Assembly: GCA_010909165.1 (NCBI GenBank)
Contig: VJWM01000063.1
Span: 620,001 to 684,000 of the forward strand
DNA: 64,000 nucleotides
Reading direction: 5' to 3'
Source of the DNA: Anthoceros angustus
Lineage: Eukaryota; Streptophyta; Anthocerotopsida; Anthocerotales; Anthocerotaceae
Positions 20,506 through 31,740 of this stretch are shown here, in pieces; the stretch's first letter is position 1; every line of letters starts with the position of its first letter. A program made the position numbers and the translations under genes. The notes under the pieces are model-generated. The model saw only the letters and a list, made by a program, of their open reading frames with translations, was not told the origin of the DNA and searched no databases.

Positions 20506-22080
20506 TTGGAAGCCAGTCGGGAGCTCGAGGTAGAAGAAGAAGAGTCCAGGAAGATTAGGAAAAGGACTCAGGTTGGGAATTTGCGGCACCGAAGATTCGA
20601 GATGAAGGAGAGCGTTGAGGACAAGAAGAGGAAGGCGATGGCGGCCGGGTCGACCAAAAGGGAAGACGACCATAGAAGGCGGAGCTCCGCAACCACACCC
20701 GGATCACGGGTCGGCAACAGGCAGAACCACGGGAGAAGGAGGAAGGCAAAGGAAAGCAGTGAGTTATCCTCTCTCTTGGGTGTGGAGGACTATGGCCCCA
20801 TAGGGGAGTTTTATGAATGAGGAGGCGGTTGCCAACGCCTGGGAAGGAAGAGTTAACTCCGCGGGTTCTCAGGAGTTGAAGGACACTTTGGGGATACTCC
20901 TTTGGCCTGTCCAGGCGGGGTGGAGGCAGTGACACGGCCGAGCACGGGGCCCGATGTGGAAGGGATGGCCATGGGCGAGCCTAATTTGGCGACCTGCGGT
21001 CGAACTTGCGAATGACTCAAACCCGATGGATCTTCTCGACCCGGTCATGGCTCTCACGCGCTTAGTATGCAAGGCTGCAAGAGAAGTTCAAGGAAAAGTT
21101 GGAGGGTGGAAGCTAGAAAAAGCAATGGAGGACCGCGGGAGTGTGAGGAGTCACTAAGCAAGATACAGGAGGAGCTGAGGGTTATGTCCACCCAACAGGA
21201 GGCCCTGGTGACCCAAGTAAAAGGGGCGCATGCTACGATTGAGGAGCTCCAGAATGAAATTTCGCGAGTCCAGGAACAGGTGGAGACGCTGGCGCCTCTG
21301 GAGAAGTTCAAGAAGCTAGCGGAAAGGTATAAGCGGGAGAGAGATGAGGCTAGGGCCAGGGTCAAGAGAGAGATGGGCAAGTGCAAGAAGGCGGGACATC
21401 AACCACGCGGTGCAGAAGCAGCCACCGTTGGGGGAAACTGACCACGGTGGCTAAAAGCGACCACTGGTCGCGGAAGAAAGACTCAAGGTGGGGAAGCCAC
21501 TGTCGGGAGGATTGTAAGAGGGATGCGGCCGGATTCCGTGGAGGCAGTGATCCGAATTGTCCACAGGCGGAGAGGGTAAGGACCACCTCTTTAAGGAGGC
21601 GTATTGTCTGGCGTGGATGAGGATGCTCATGTCGCCCGACTTTCGCATGGTGAGCGGGTGCTCATTCAAATGTGTATGCGGTTGTTGGGACAAGAAGGGG
21701 CGAAACTGGCGCACATCCTAACCGCCACCTGCCCTTTGAGCGGGAGCCGTGGCTCCCGTTCGAAGGAACTCCTTCGAACGGCAGGGGCGGCATACCCTCC
21801 CAAGTTGTGCTCGAGGAGATGAGCAAGGAGGCAGGCTGATGAGGAGGGAGCGCATGTGGTTGTCGGTGATGAGGGGGGCGACATACGCGGGCGGGCGGCA
21901 CCTCACGGAAGGAGTGAAGGGACCTCGGATAGCGGAAGTGAGGTGGGTAGTAAGGGAGAATCTTTCGGATCGGGCGTCGAGGCGAGGGAACACCCATGGA
22001 AGGCTGGGGCTAGGCATAGCAGGCGCGTGATTTTAGAGGAAGCGGCATCATGGGTCGAGGGGCTTTCACCGGATTAGGGA
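20506..22080 (+). pseudogene. Coiled-coil frame of unknown element, unit 1
   Basis: Plus frames form a chain: 20506-20820 (basic, with EEEESRKIRKR and VEDKKRKAM), 20954-21157, 21067-21441, and 21856-22077 (SGSEVGSKGESFGSG, then VILEEAASWVEG). The third contains a long heptad-like stretch including QEELRVMSTQQEALVTQ, IEELQNEISRVQEQVE and FKKLAERYKRERDEA, a clear coiled coil. Plant gypsy-type elements often carry extra coiled-coil proteins, but no named family can be shown. It precedes the LTR-B end. Confidence 0.5.
21741..21780. repeat. Two adjacent perfect hairpins
   Basis: CGGGAGCC-GT-GGCTCCCG (21741-21758) is overlapped by CGTTCGAAGGA-AC-TCCTTCGAACG (21757-21780). The unit 2 counterpart near 43165-43216 has many G-to-A and C-to-T changes but still pairs GAACGGA with TCCGTTC. 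Confidence 0.75.
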
Positions 22081-22480
22081 TAAGGTGCTAGGAAGCTGAA
22101 TCATGGTGCAGATTGGTAGGTGGGCTTGTGGTAGGTCGGCCATTTTTTGATGATGGGGAAGAGTGAGTTATGGCGTTAGTGGCGGATCATAGAGAGACCC
22201 CCTTTAATCTCTTGATAATTTAGAGCTCCCGTGTCAGAGTCTGTGAGATTGATTGGGCGAGGGTGTCGATTGATTGAAGCGCCTTCTCGTCCTGAGGCCC
22301 GGGAGATCCACTGGATGAGTCGAGTGAGTGACCAAGCTCAAGCAGGAGGCGTGCGGTGAGGCTCGCATCTGGGAAGGGAAGATTTCCAGGGGCCGGAGGT
22401 GAGATCATGTTGTGCGATCCACAGGTCTTGACCAATTTGTTTTTTCTTTCCTTCAACAACCGTCTAACCAAATTGTGTCC
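22081..22480. other. Unrecognised transition into LTR-B, unit 1
   Basis: No frame, repeat end or RNA gene is supported here. The sequence is collinear with 43541-43990 of unit 2. The start of LTR-B may lie in or before this stretch but could not be located. Confidence 0.4.
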
Positions 22481-23929
22481 TAATTTCCACAGTAGAGGTC
22501 CGTGGTGGCGCGAAGGGAAGTCTGTGGTGGCCCAAGGTGAGGTCTGTGGGTGGCACAGAAGGTGAGGTCCAGGTGAGTGCGAGAGAGGAGGAAGGAGGAA
22601 ACCAACCTGATCAAGAGCCATGGAAGGGCTTGATTTGGCAGGGGCGGACCCCTAACGATGGGTAGGTCAGGGACTTGAGGGCCTGAGGACCGGAGTAATA
22701 AGTCCGGGTAATAAGTCCCACCCCAGGTCCGAACCCCGGGAGATGAGACTTTACTTGGAAGACCTGGGACTGAACGAAACCATCCCGAAACCACAGGTTC
22801 GGACCTGGGAGTGAGGCCGAGACCCGAGTCCGGTGGGACTCGGAGGTGAGGGGGACCCCCCTCCCAGAGCTCACGCTATATGTAGCAGTCGGGTCGGTGG
22901 CTGGCCCCTCTTTGGGAGGGACCCACCTCGCGTGCCAGGAGGAAGATGTGGTGTTCTGCGGGTCACGGGGCCGACCGCCACGCAGAGCTCCACCCCGAGG
23001 GTCCCTCGGGAAGGGAAGGGTCTCCGCCTCGCGGATCATCCGATTAAGAAGGCTGGCAGGTCAGAGCCAGGTAGGGTCACTCGCCAGCGCGAGGCGGAAC
23101 CAAGGCATCCCTGGTGCTGCCGCCCGTGACTTTAGGAGATAGGGAGGCGTAGTAAGATGGTGAGGCGGGTAGAGCTGCCTTGGTAGCCATCGAATGCCAT
23201 CGAGCCTGCATTAGGGAGTATGTCAACAAACGCCGACCTTGATTTGCGTATAAAATAAGAAAGGCTGGTCACTCTAAGTAAAGTATCTTTCTCTTGGTGT
23301 TGATGCCGCGTTTTCTTGCGAGGCCCTGCGATGCTTTGTTTTCATAACGTGGTCTGAGTCAGGCGAGCCGACAAGCTCCGGAGAGGCGGTCGAGTCAAGG
23401 TCCCGGACCCCTGACCCCAACGTGTGGTGGTGTGTGCGGGGAAGGCGGCGGACCCTTGCTCGTCCCAAGCGGCTGACTCCGATACTTGGACGGGCCGAAC
23501 GCGTGAGCGCGTGTGAAGGAACCCCGGGAGGGCGTGCTAGAGCCGGACGGAGGGGGCCCAGCGGAGAGCGGCGGAGGAGGAGTCGGACATATGACCACCG
23601 TGATTCTCCCCAAGGATATTGAGTGAAGTGTGAATGATGAGAAGGAACGGACTAGAGGGACGAAAGGTAGCGAGCTTGAATGACAGATTAGAGGGCCGAA
23701 GCGGGTCCTTAAAGCGTTGGCCACGCGGCCCCGTCAGGTATGAATGCTACGGGTAGTTAATCGTAACGCCGAGATGTGTGTAGAGTCTAAGATGGGTACT
23801 ATCATTGAGGTGAGAAACGCTTTGAAAGCGCCGCCACAACCTGAGTCTATCATTCTCTTGGGAACGGACGGACCTCCTTACTACAGCGACAGGTTATGCG
23901 CTTGGTGGCCGTCCGGTAGTCGCGCCACA
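22481..23929 (+). repeat. LTR-B 3' portion, plus orientation, unit 1
   Basis: From about 22481 it resembles the R/U5 half of the 4.3-kb LTR family: repeats of GGTCCGGAC-like words, CGCGGATCATCCGATTA, a TATA-like box, TCTTGGTGTTGATGC, and the terminal block TCATTCTCTTGGGAACGGAC ending CGCGCCACA at 23929. No PBS follows, so this is a solo or truncated LTR. Its upstream part does not match the first family, which suggests a related subfamily. Confidence 0.6.
23249..23256 (+). promoter_or_regulatory. TATA-like box in LTR-B, unit 1
   Basis: TATAAAAT in the context GCGTATAAAATAAG, about 50 bp upstream of the conserved TCTTGGTGTTGATGC block. The position in the LTR fits an element promoter. Confidence 0.4.
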
Positions 23930-24089
23930 CCAGTCTGAATTACACTGTAGTGAGTAGGGATGATTCGGATGTTGATACCGAGCTTCATCCGTCCAGAGTT
24001 CCACATGATGTGAGTTCTCATTCAGCCGCTTTTAACCTGAATTTTGCAATTTGATAAGCGAGGCAATTCGATGGCCCGGTAAACTGAGT

Positions 24090-25160
24090 CTGGATGTCTT
24101 TGGCGAGTGCTAGCCTCGAGTGTTGTGTTGATTGGGTAGGCGAGATGGGCTGTAATCCACTAAGCCTAGGGCTTCCTTATGAAAGCTGTGCCTGTATGCA
24201 ATATTGGACAAGCTCTTGGTGAGCAGTCGTCGATGTTGAGCTCTGTGGGCACATATTGTTCAATGATGACCACCTCCGCTCAAGTTCAAAAAGTGTCGAA
24301 CAAAATGATGGTGGATCTCGATGCTCTTCAGGCCGATGCGGCGTGAAAGTGGATTCCCCACAAGTGCGATTGTGGACATGTTGTCACAAAGATGCAAAGG
24401 TGGTTTGGAAGCCACCGTGAGAATTCAAGCCAAAGAAGAGATACTTCTGCGTTGATGCGGTCCGATTGTCGGCCCACCCCAAGCATCCGTGCATGGCGAA
24501 CAAAGGTAACATCCTATCCATGCCTACGTAGCATAGTCCATGTGGAAGTTCCTTTCAAAACGCAATATTCTTTTCACTACGATCCAAGGCTCCTTGCACT
24601 GGATTTTCGAAATTGAGACAACCCACTAACGGCATGTTGGATGTCGAGGCCTTGTCAGTTGTGATATAGTTCTAAATTTCTGACCCTCTTGACATGGCGA
24701 TAGGAACTCGGCTCATGAGTTCGTCTGCGTCTCACACATCCGTGGACTCAGCAAAGCGGAAGTGAGTTTCACTCCTACCATGCGGCTAGGGTACTAACAA
24801 AGTTTAGCTTCTGCGAGGGTTGAGCTCATGAGGAGGTCAAGTTGATGTATTTGTCCGGTGAAGGATTAGGGTGTGGTTAGCTTTCTGTCTCTTAGGCTGC
24901 GACTCCAAGGACAAAGGTAAGTTGTCCGAGTATCCTTCATGTCCATAGCGTTATACAACATCCTTTAACCCAATCCAGTAGGTCTCAAGTATTTGATGCG
25001 AGGATGGTATCATCACGTACAAGAGCTAATATAATAATAGATAGCCTCCTTTTGTATAGATGTAGATGTTGCATCAGTGATTCTAGATAAAGATGGACTT
25101 AAGGTTAAGGTATTTGTCTATACACAAACCGGCAGGGATACAAAACTTGGAAATGGCGGT
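24090..25160 (-). pseudogene. Ty1/copia RT-RNase H remnant, unit 1
   Basis: Collinear with the better copy at 45424-46430. The catalytic YVDD box of RT has lost one base here (about 25010-25021). RNase H blocks are fragmentary. The element is truncated: no integrase or gag, and the sequence beyond 25160 is the VEL fragment on the opposite strand. Confidence 0.6.
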
Positions 25161-25359
25161 TCCAAGCCAATAACATGGCATACCGGGAGGTGACACAATC
25201 TGCAACATGTCTCAATCCTCAACAGTTGATATGATGGGGACTCAAGAAGCAGCGGCTTCCAACATGTCACTTCCAAGTCTACCAACATGAAAGCTGAAAG
25301 GGATGCAAGACTTATCAAGTGTCGCCGGGTTCCCAAACCAAGTACCATGGAAATGGAGG

Positions 25360-25720
25360 ATCGTCAACTTCAACAATGCGTAGAGTTGTATGCAAAATGG
25401 AAAGCGGAAAGTAGGGGACTGGAAGTGCGCGGTTGCATTTGAGCCTACGTGTGTGAAAGTCATACTCGACTTGGAAAGAAAGAGCCATCCGCCATATACG
25501 TATTTTGGAGGCATTTCAACCCCTTAACACCCAGGATTGCAGTAGGAGGGCCTCGAGTGGAGAGAGAAGGAGGTGGTCAACGCGTTTTTTGTAGATACAA
25601 TGATAGCGACCAGCTAGGAGCAGGTTATTTGAACGATTGATTAACACCCCTTGAAGAACTAATGACTGGAAGAGGCCAAGATTTGACTCTATTGGAAGTG
25701 GGCTTGAAACGTTGATCGTT
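25360..25720 (+). pseudogene. VIN3-like VEL-domain fragment, unit 1 (decayed)
   Basis: In mixed frames the text LYAKWK, CVKVILDLERKSH and EREGGGQRVF/REKEVVNAF-type sequence matches the clearer copy at 46586-46898. The region between is shifted and partly lost. It supports common ancestry of the two units but not function. Confidence 0.45.
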
Positions 25721-27284
25721 GAGAGATCGAGGATCAGGGATGACGCCCATTCACCCTACTGAAAGGTGAGACTGCACTTCATACGCCTTGATTCTTCGGA
25801 AGTAATGTATTCTGCCCGAGGATCCCGAGCTCTAAATTTTGTTCATTCCCTTTGAAAAGTGCTTCTTTGAATGGGCTGTTGTAGAATACACATTGATCCT
25901 TGTATATCAATCAATCGAGTTCGGACCATTGTGCTTTGGGCGGCTTTTTTCCCCACATTGGTAGACTTTTGTATAGAGTTAGACCAAAGATTTCAGTAGT
26001 GATCTGTTACTTTTGTAGATTGATCACCGATTCGGTGGATGGTCGATAAAGGAGGCTGAATTTTAGGAATCTTGACACGATTGCTATTAAATACGATGTA
26101 GCTTAATAATAGAGATAATTACCTACATAAAATCCTTAGTGTCATCCCTCCTACTAGTATGTATCCTCGTCTATCTAATTGAAGGTGAAAAGAAAAGAAA
26201 CTGAAAGTGAAACGCATTTGGTTACCGGCCGAGGGGTTGAAAATGCTTGGTGCATGGCTCTGGTGTGGACCTCGGCTTGAAAATGTGATGCATGGCTACA
26301 TGTGGGAATCGGAGTAGCATGGCACGGTATGATATAAGTGTCTTGGGCATGGCACATATTTATGACATTGGCGGGATGTGAGAATTTGCTCAAGCTTTGT
26401 AAATTGCCTTACACTTGTGTTGCATCTTGTCTCTTGAGCGTGTTGATCTATGGGCTTGTTATGTTGATCAATTGCATTTTGTCTTGCACTTTGTTGATTG
26501 TATTGATGTCTTGCATCTTGAGGAAATATCTAGGCGTAGCGTTATGATGTGAATATCTTGATGGGCGTATCTTTAATAAGCGAGCGTGTATGGAGCATGA
26601 ATGATGGTGAAAGCTTAGGGAATTTCTTTGTAGTATATAGCATGGTAGTATTATTTGTCCTATGTGTGTGTTTGCTATAGAGTTCTTTATGGCTAAAGTC
26701 ACGAAAGGAGTGACCATCTACGAAGTGGGAAAAGAAGAAAGGTGAGAAGGACGGTTGAGGTCTTGATTGTTATGCTTGGATGGCGGATAGAAGGCGCACT
26801 TGCTGCACTAACGGTGTTTGGCAAATCACGAAGAATAGATACAACTTCAAACCGGATGTCTTACATGTGATACATCACATTAGTCGATATGAAAATAATA
26901 TCGGCTGATTGGAAGAAAATGGGTGATAGTGGCCAAGGCATAGCGAAGAGTAGAGATGATTAGTGGATGGAGTGTAGAGGGGCATTAGATGTTGGAAGAG
27001 TTGCATGATATAAACATTAACACCATAAATTTTGAAGAGTAAATACAAATACACAATCCCTTTCCTATCATTTGGACCCTCTTCCATGAACTGCAATACC
27101 TAAAACACCAATTCTTTTTCGATTTGATATGACCATTGTCATGAGACCTCTGACATACAATTAACTTTTTTGAGAAGACTTGATTGCCACGGGCCCACAA
27201 GGCCTGACCTACAGTATGGGACATGGAGCACGGAGATAGAGTTAATGGTTAACCGTGATATGTCCCGAACATGGGGTGACAATA
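25721..27284. other. Unrecognised region, unit 1 right part
   Basis: No convincing domain was found on either strand. It is collinear with 46899-48453 in unit 2. It holds the short tandem duplication near 26237-26312 and otherwise ordinary mixed-composition DNA. Short frames (for example 26448-26717 minus) show no family resemblance. Confidence 0.4.
26237..26312. repeat. Short tandem duplication, unit 1
   Basis: A degraded version of the two-copy repeat seen at 47431-47505: TTGAAAATGCTTGGTGCATGG and a second TTGAAAATG...ATGCATGG. Confidence 0.6.
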
Positions 27285-27890
27285 CTAGGATATAAAAAGC
27301 CGACATTGTGTGTTATATCTGAGCAATCTCACAAAACAGAAAATATAAACATCAAAAGCTGGAACATCCAAGTGTCTCACCTGGATAGCTGCCTCATGGG
27401 GACTAATTTGGGACTCGCTTAGGTGGCTTTGGCGTACATAATCTAAAGCGACTTCTAAGTTGCATATGTACCTTCTTGAGTCGTCAAAATTATCGTTCCA
27501 CCATAGCCGCATCTTCATTCTCTTCCTCTCTGAATCATCAAAGGTTGGGGCCAAAGGATGCCACACATCCAAAGTCTGGCCTCCTTGAGCAACTCACCAA
27601 TTGTGGTCTGATTCTCCGGCACTCAAAGAAACAATAGCTTGCGCCTTTAGGCATCCTTCTCACTGTCTGGACCTCCTTGGACTAGGCATGAAAGCCTCAC
27701 GCGATGGAGCTCGAATGACAACTCTTCATCGACTTTCGGAAGAACCTTATCGATGTTGTGGATGCTGACTGCGGGATGTATCTTGCATAGCTCAAGACAA
27801 CCTCTATAGCAATGTAGTTCCGACCACCCAATAAGGTGGCCAATGCTCGATAGTTCCCTCATGGAGCAGAGTGTATAACCGGTCACCTTC
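27285..27890 (-). pseudogene. Unrecognised minus-strand coding-like region, unit 2
   Basis: Frames 27647-27886 and 27285-27572 share SELHCYRGCLELCKIHPA and IHNIDKVLPKVDEEL with the other units. They then continue, with shifts, to WHPLAPTFDDSE and LDYVRQSHLSESQISPHEAA. The region crosses the unit boundary, so the boundary defined here is a reference point rather than a biological end. The family is unknown. Confidence 0.35.
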
Positions 27891-29316
27891 CTTCAAGAAA
27901 CTCTTGATAAGTTTCATCATAAGCCCAAGGGCCTACTGAGGGCATACCACCAATTTTCGTATAACGGCGTGCTGATGCTTCTGACCAAATGTGATCCGAT
28001 GGCAATACTGGGATTGTATGTCCGTAATCCTAGACTAAGCACTCTACTAAATTCAAGAATATCTCATTTGGTGTTAGATCACCTGACTATGACTTTCGAT
28101 TCAAACTTATGCCTCCACTAGCAACCCAATTCATATTCTTCATTAATTTTCATGGATTTGTCTTGTCCATCTTTGTTCTTGCACTTTCATCTATCAAGTA
28201 GATAGAAGTATCAAGATCATGAATGAAAAGGCATGTTGAGGACAAGATGGATGAAAATTGAGGATGAGTTAACACCCGATCATGATTATGCGTTTTGAAT
28301 CAAAAGTCACAACTTTTAATCTAATACTAAATCGATGGCGATTCGTGCATACTTGTTATGATGCAAGAGTAAAAGTGACGATCACATATCATCAAGCCCG
28401 TTGATCTTTTGGCATACCCAAGCGAAAAGTAGTATTCATGAGTTTTGAGAGCTTGCTTCAAGATTATTTTGCAATGAGTGACCACCTTGTGAGTGACACT
28501 TGGGTTCAAGTGAGTCTGAAGAGTTGATCCCTTCATGCCATTGTGGTTTTGTTTGCACCTGTGACATTTGATCCGACTATTTGAGATTGGCAAGGAAGGC
28601 ATGGAGATGCATAGTTTGCACAATTGTTCCAAATGCAATTTGAGGATAGATTTGTTGAGAATGGGAGCTTGTCAGGCAATGGTCTATTTTAAACGAGGCT
28701 CTTTAATGTTTTCTTCACGGTGAAATGTCATAAATAGGTATATATCTATTTATGTAGGTCTTATATAGAACTATATGTATAATTAAGAAAATAGACATAT
28801 ATAAGTTCTAGAAAATTATCTATACCTATTTTCTTTAAAGTATGATGACCTCTTTTACTTTTTGATTTGCACTTAATATAGATATTACATGATTCCAATC
28901 TTCATAGTTGTCATTGGGTAGATTTTATTCTATATATCTACCTATATAAGTAGACATGGTAAGTAGATACTAATCATATCATTTATAGTGAAATAATCCG
29001 TACTTACTAAGTTTGTTGTATGATATAAATAACCTCGTTTCATTATATTAATGTAAGTCTTCCGCCTTTTGCTATATGTCTAGACTATTTATACCTCCTG
29101 TGGTAGTATCATTAACTTGCATGCACGAGTTTTCTACATTGGACTTATTATTATACTTATCACTACAAGTAATTTTGCACGACTCACAGTATAATAAATC
29201 CATAAGTCCTCCTATCTATCCTTTACTACATAAAGGCTCCTATCTATCTACACACGAGAACTTTCATACGATAAATCAGCACATCATACATACAGGAAAA
29301 GGAACTCAACACCAAA

Positions 29317-30382
29317 ATGTGTCGTCGAAAAGGATTTACCAAAACTTTAACTTATCTTTTGGAAATATTACAGCAATCGCGGTACCTTTTAACTGAAATT
29401 AAAGGTCAAGGAGTTTATGGAGAAGTTTGTGCTGCAAAAGATTTAACAACCGTAAAAATGTGGCTATAAAAAATTAAATTTCAATATCAGTCAAAGACAA
29501 TGATTTTATTCATGAGGAGATAACATTGCTCAAGTATTACACCATCCAAATATTATTAAATTAGAAGAAATAATTTTCCACCAACAAAAAGGTAGATGAA
29601 GTTTATATAATAATGTAACTAATGGATCATGATTTATTTCAAGAGTTGCGAGATGTTGAAGAGTTTTTCTATTGAAAAACGATCTTTATTACATCAAATA
29701 CTTCAAGCTGTGGCTTATTTGCATGCAGCAAATGTTGTCCATAGAGATTTTGAAGCCATCAAACATAGTGCTAAGATCTCAAGGTTTACTTAAAATATGC
29801 GATTTTGGGTTGGCGGTTGATTCCAACAAGTAATTTCATCCATCAACAAACTTCATGTTATGATATAACTGAATGCTACCGTGCTCGTAGATTTGTATGG
29901 ATGGTATGAAATGTTACACGACAATTGATATGTGGAGCATAGGATGTATCTTTGCGAAATATTACAACGAGGAATTTTATTTCAAGGAAATTTATCTCAA
30001 GGAAATAAGACCAAATCAAGCTAATTCAAAGTTTTTTGAAGCTGAAGAAGAGTCAAAAATAATGCGTCTAAAGATTCTTTTGAAGTTCGGTTTCCAAAAG
30101 TCGATCCTACCGCCTTGTCACTACTTAAACAACTACTTGCCTTTCAACTTTGAAGATAGAATAACCGCATAAAACATGCTCTACAACATCCTTTTTTGAA
30201 GGTCTAGACAGTATCAAATTTTCATGTACATCAAGTCATGAATATGGAGTTTCCTTTGAGAATATTCCTATCAAGAACTAAGAGATTATTTTTTCTCATA
30301 AGATCGAAACATACTCCTCGCATAAGGACGAGAAAAGTCGAAGAGAAAGATACACAATACCAAAAGAAAAGATGTTGAATAA
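29317..30382 (+). pseudogene. MAPK/CDK-like protein kinase pseudogene, unit 2
   Basis: The start region CRRKGFT is followed, across shifts, by a Gly-rich loop (GQGVYGEV) and the VAIKK-type lysine block. One extra T splits the HRDLKP motif and the Arg after DFGLA is lost. The frame at 29897-30172 carries MDGMKCYTTIDMWSIGCIFA, corresponding to subdomain IX, where an Asp stabilises the catalytic loop. It ends with lysine-rich codons near 30380. No introns are apparent. At least five frame breaks make it non-functional. Confidence 0.8.
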
Positions 30383-30553
30383 ACCAATAATCAATAATGA
30401 TTTACAAAGCGAGTCGATTCCGATTCAAATGATGAAGATTTTGAAAGGGATCCAACCTATAAGCCAAGCTCAAAATTGAGCCGTATATCAAAATTTCATA
30501 TGGTTCTTATAAGAAAACAACTTGATCCTTTTATGAGAGTATGATGAATGTTG

Positions 30554-30640
30554 GAATGATTGAGATGTCTCAAACTCTTGAAATAATCGCTGTAGTCGAC
30601 GTTATAATGGTGGTGTAAATGATTGAGATGTCTCAAACTA
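30554..30640. repeat. Paired palindromic repeats downstream of kinase, unit 2
   Basis: Same two copies of the TTGAGATGTCTCAA-centred repeat as in units 1 and 3, with the same spacing to within a few bases. Confidence 0.7.
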
Positions 30641-30789
30641 ATGAGCTGTTCTAAATCACAATTTGCATTGTAATTGACATCTTAATGAGTGTTCTAAATC
30701 GACGTCTTAAGCGAAATTGTAATATGATAACTCATTCTATAATTTATTAAATACGTCATAAAATCTATCGTAAATTTTTGTGTTTTTTT

Positions 30790-31740
30790 TCTCCTTGTGG
30801 TGTTTAAAGCCTCATTTCCTATTGATGAAATGGACCCACTCGATGGAAATGCTCCTTAAAGTCCTTGAGAGAGGAAACCAAATGTTGAGTATTTTATAGA
30901 TCAAAGCTAAACTTGAAATAAAAATGATAATATTTTGATACTTGTGCCTTCACATACGAATGAACCTCAACAACCAAATTTTTGTCAATTGGCTTGACAC
31001 GAATGGTTTCAATAGTGATACATGAAATGCATCGTGTAAAAAATCCATTCAAGTGGTTGTAGCTTGTAAGCCACTTCCCAAGGCACCTCAAGACTACAAA
31101 AGGACCTCCACATCTCGGTCTTAGCTTAAGAGATTATCCTTGTGGTAATATGAAATGTTTCAAATTCACCCATACCTTATCCCCAACATTGAAGATAATT
31201 TCTCTCTTATACCTATCAAGATATTGCTTACGTGTGAGCCTTGACTAAAATTCCTTTGGCAATCTCATACCTAGCCTTCAACTCCTCAATGAATTTAGTG
31301 GATTTCTAGTTGTAGTGTTGAAAACTTTAGCATTTAGCATGGATACCACATAATCCTCCCATCTCAATAAGGCTACAACTTAGAGAGCATGTGTAGCATT
31401 ATTGTAACAAAATTCTGCATCATCTAAATGATAAGCCCAATCTCTCTTATCAATCACACGTAATGTCTTTAAGTATTCTTCTTGGATTTGGTTGACTTGC
31501 ATTGTTGAGCCATATGTATTTGGATGATACGTGTCATACACAATTCTCGCTCAAACTTTTCATCAAGTGCGCAATTCTCCCTGTGGGAGACCATGTACAC
31601 TAACCCTATTGGTGCACTTGTGGGAGGCGGAGGGCTCTTGACCAGCAAAGAGCTTGAGGATGCTTGGCATCCTTTGAATAAAAATTGTCTATATATGGTG
31701 GGGGATCCTTCGTTCAAAGAACAATGGTGTAGGGAGTAGG
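30790..31740 (-). pseudogene. Gypsy integrase C-terminal remnant, unit 2
   Basis: Parallel to 17340-18260. The minus frame at 31469-31717 carries FLFKGCQASSSSLLVKS. The later part includes VEVHSYVKAQVSKYYHF (frame 30894-31091), present also in unit 3. Frameshifts are at other positions than in unit 1, so decay continued after duplication or the differences are sequencing noise. Confidence 0.6.

Larger units (their letters stand above)
1..27502. repeat. Tandem unit 1 (interrupted by a gypsy element)
   Basis: The first 83 bases match the sequence starting near 27503 and again near 48697. After the insertion at 84-14105 the match resumes without loss at 14106 and runs to about 27502. Without the insertion the unit is about 13.4 kb. 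It lacks the solo LTR plus CACTA block present in the other two units, so it gives the empty site for that block near 18590-18605. The unit continues to the left beyond the window. Confidence 0.85.
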
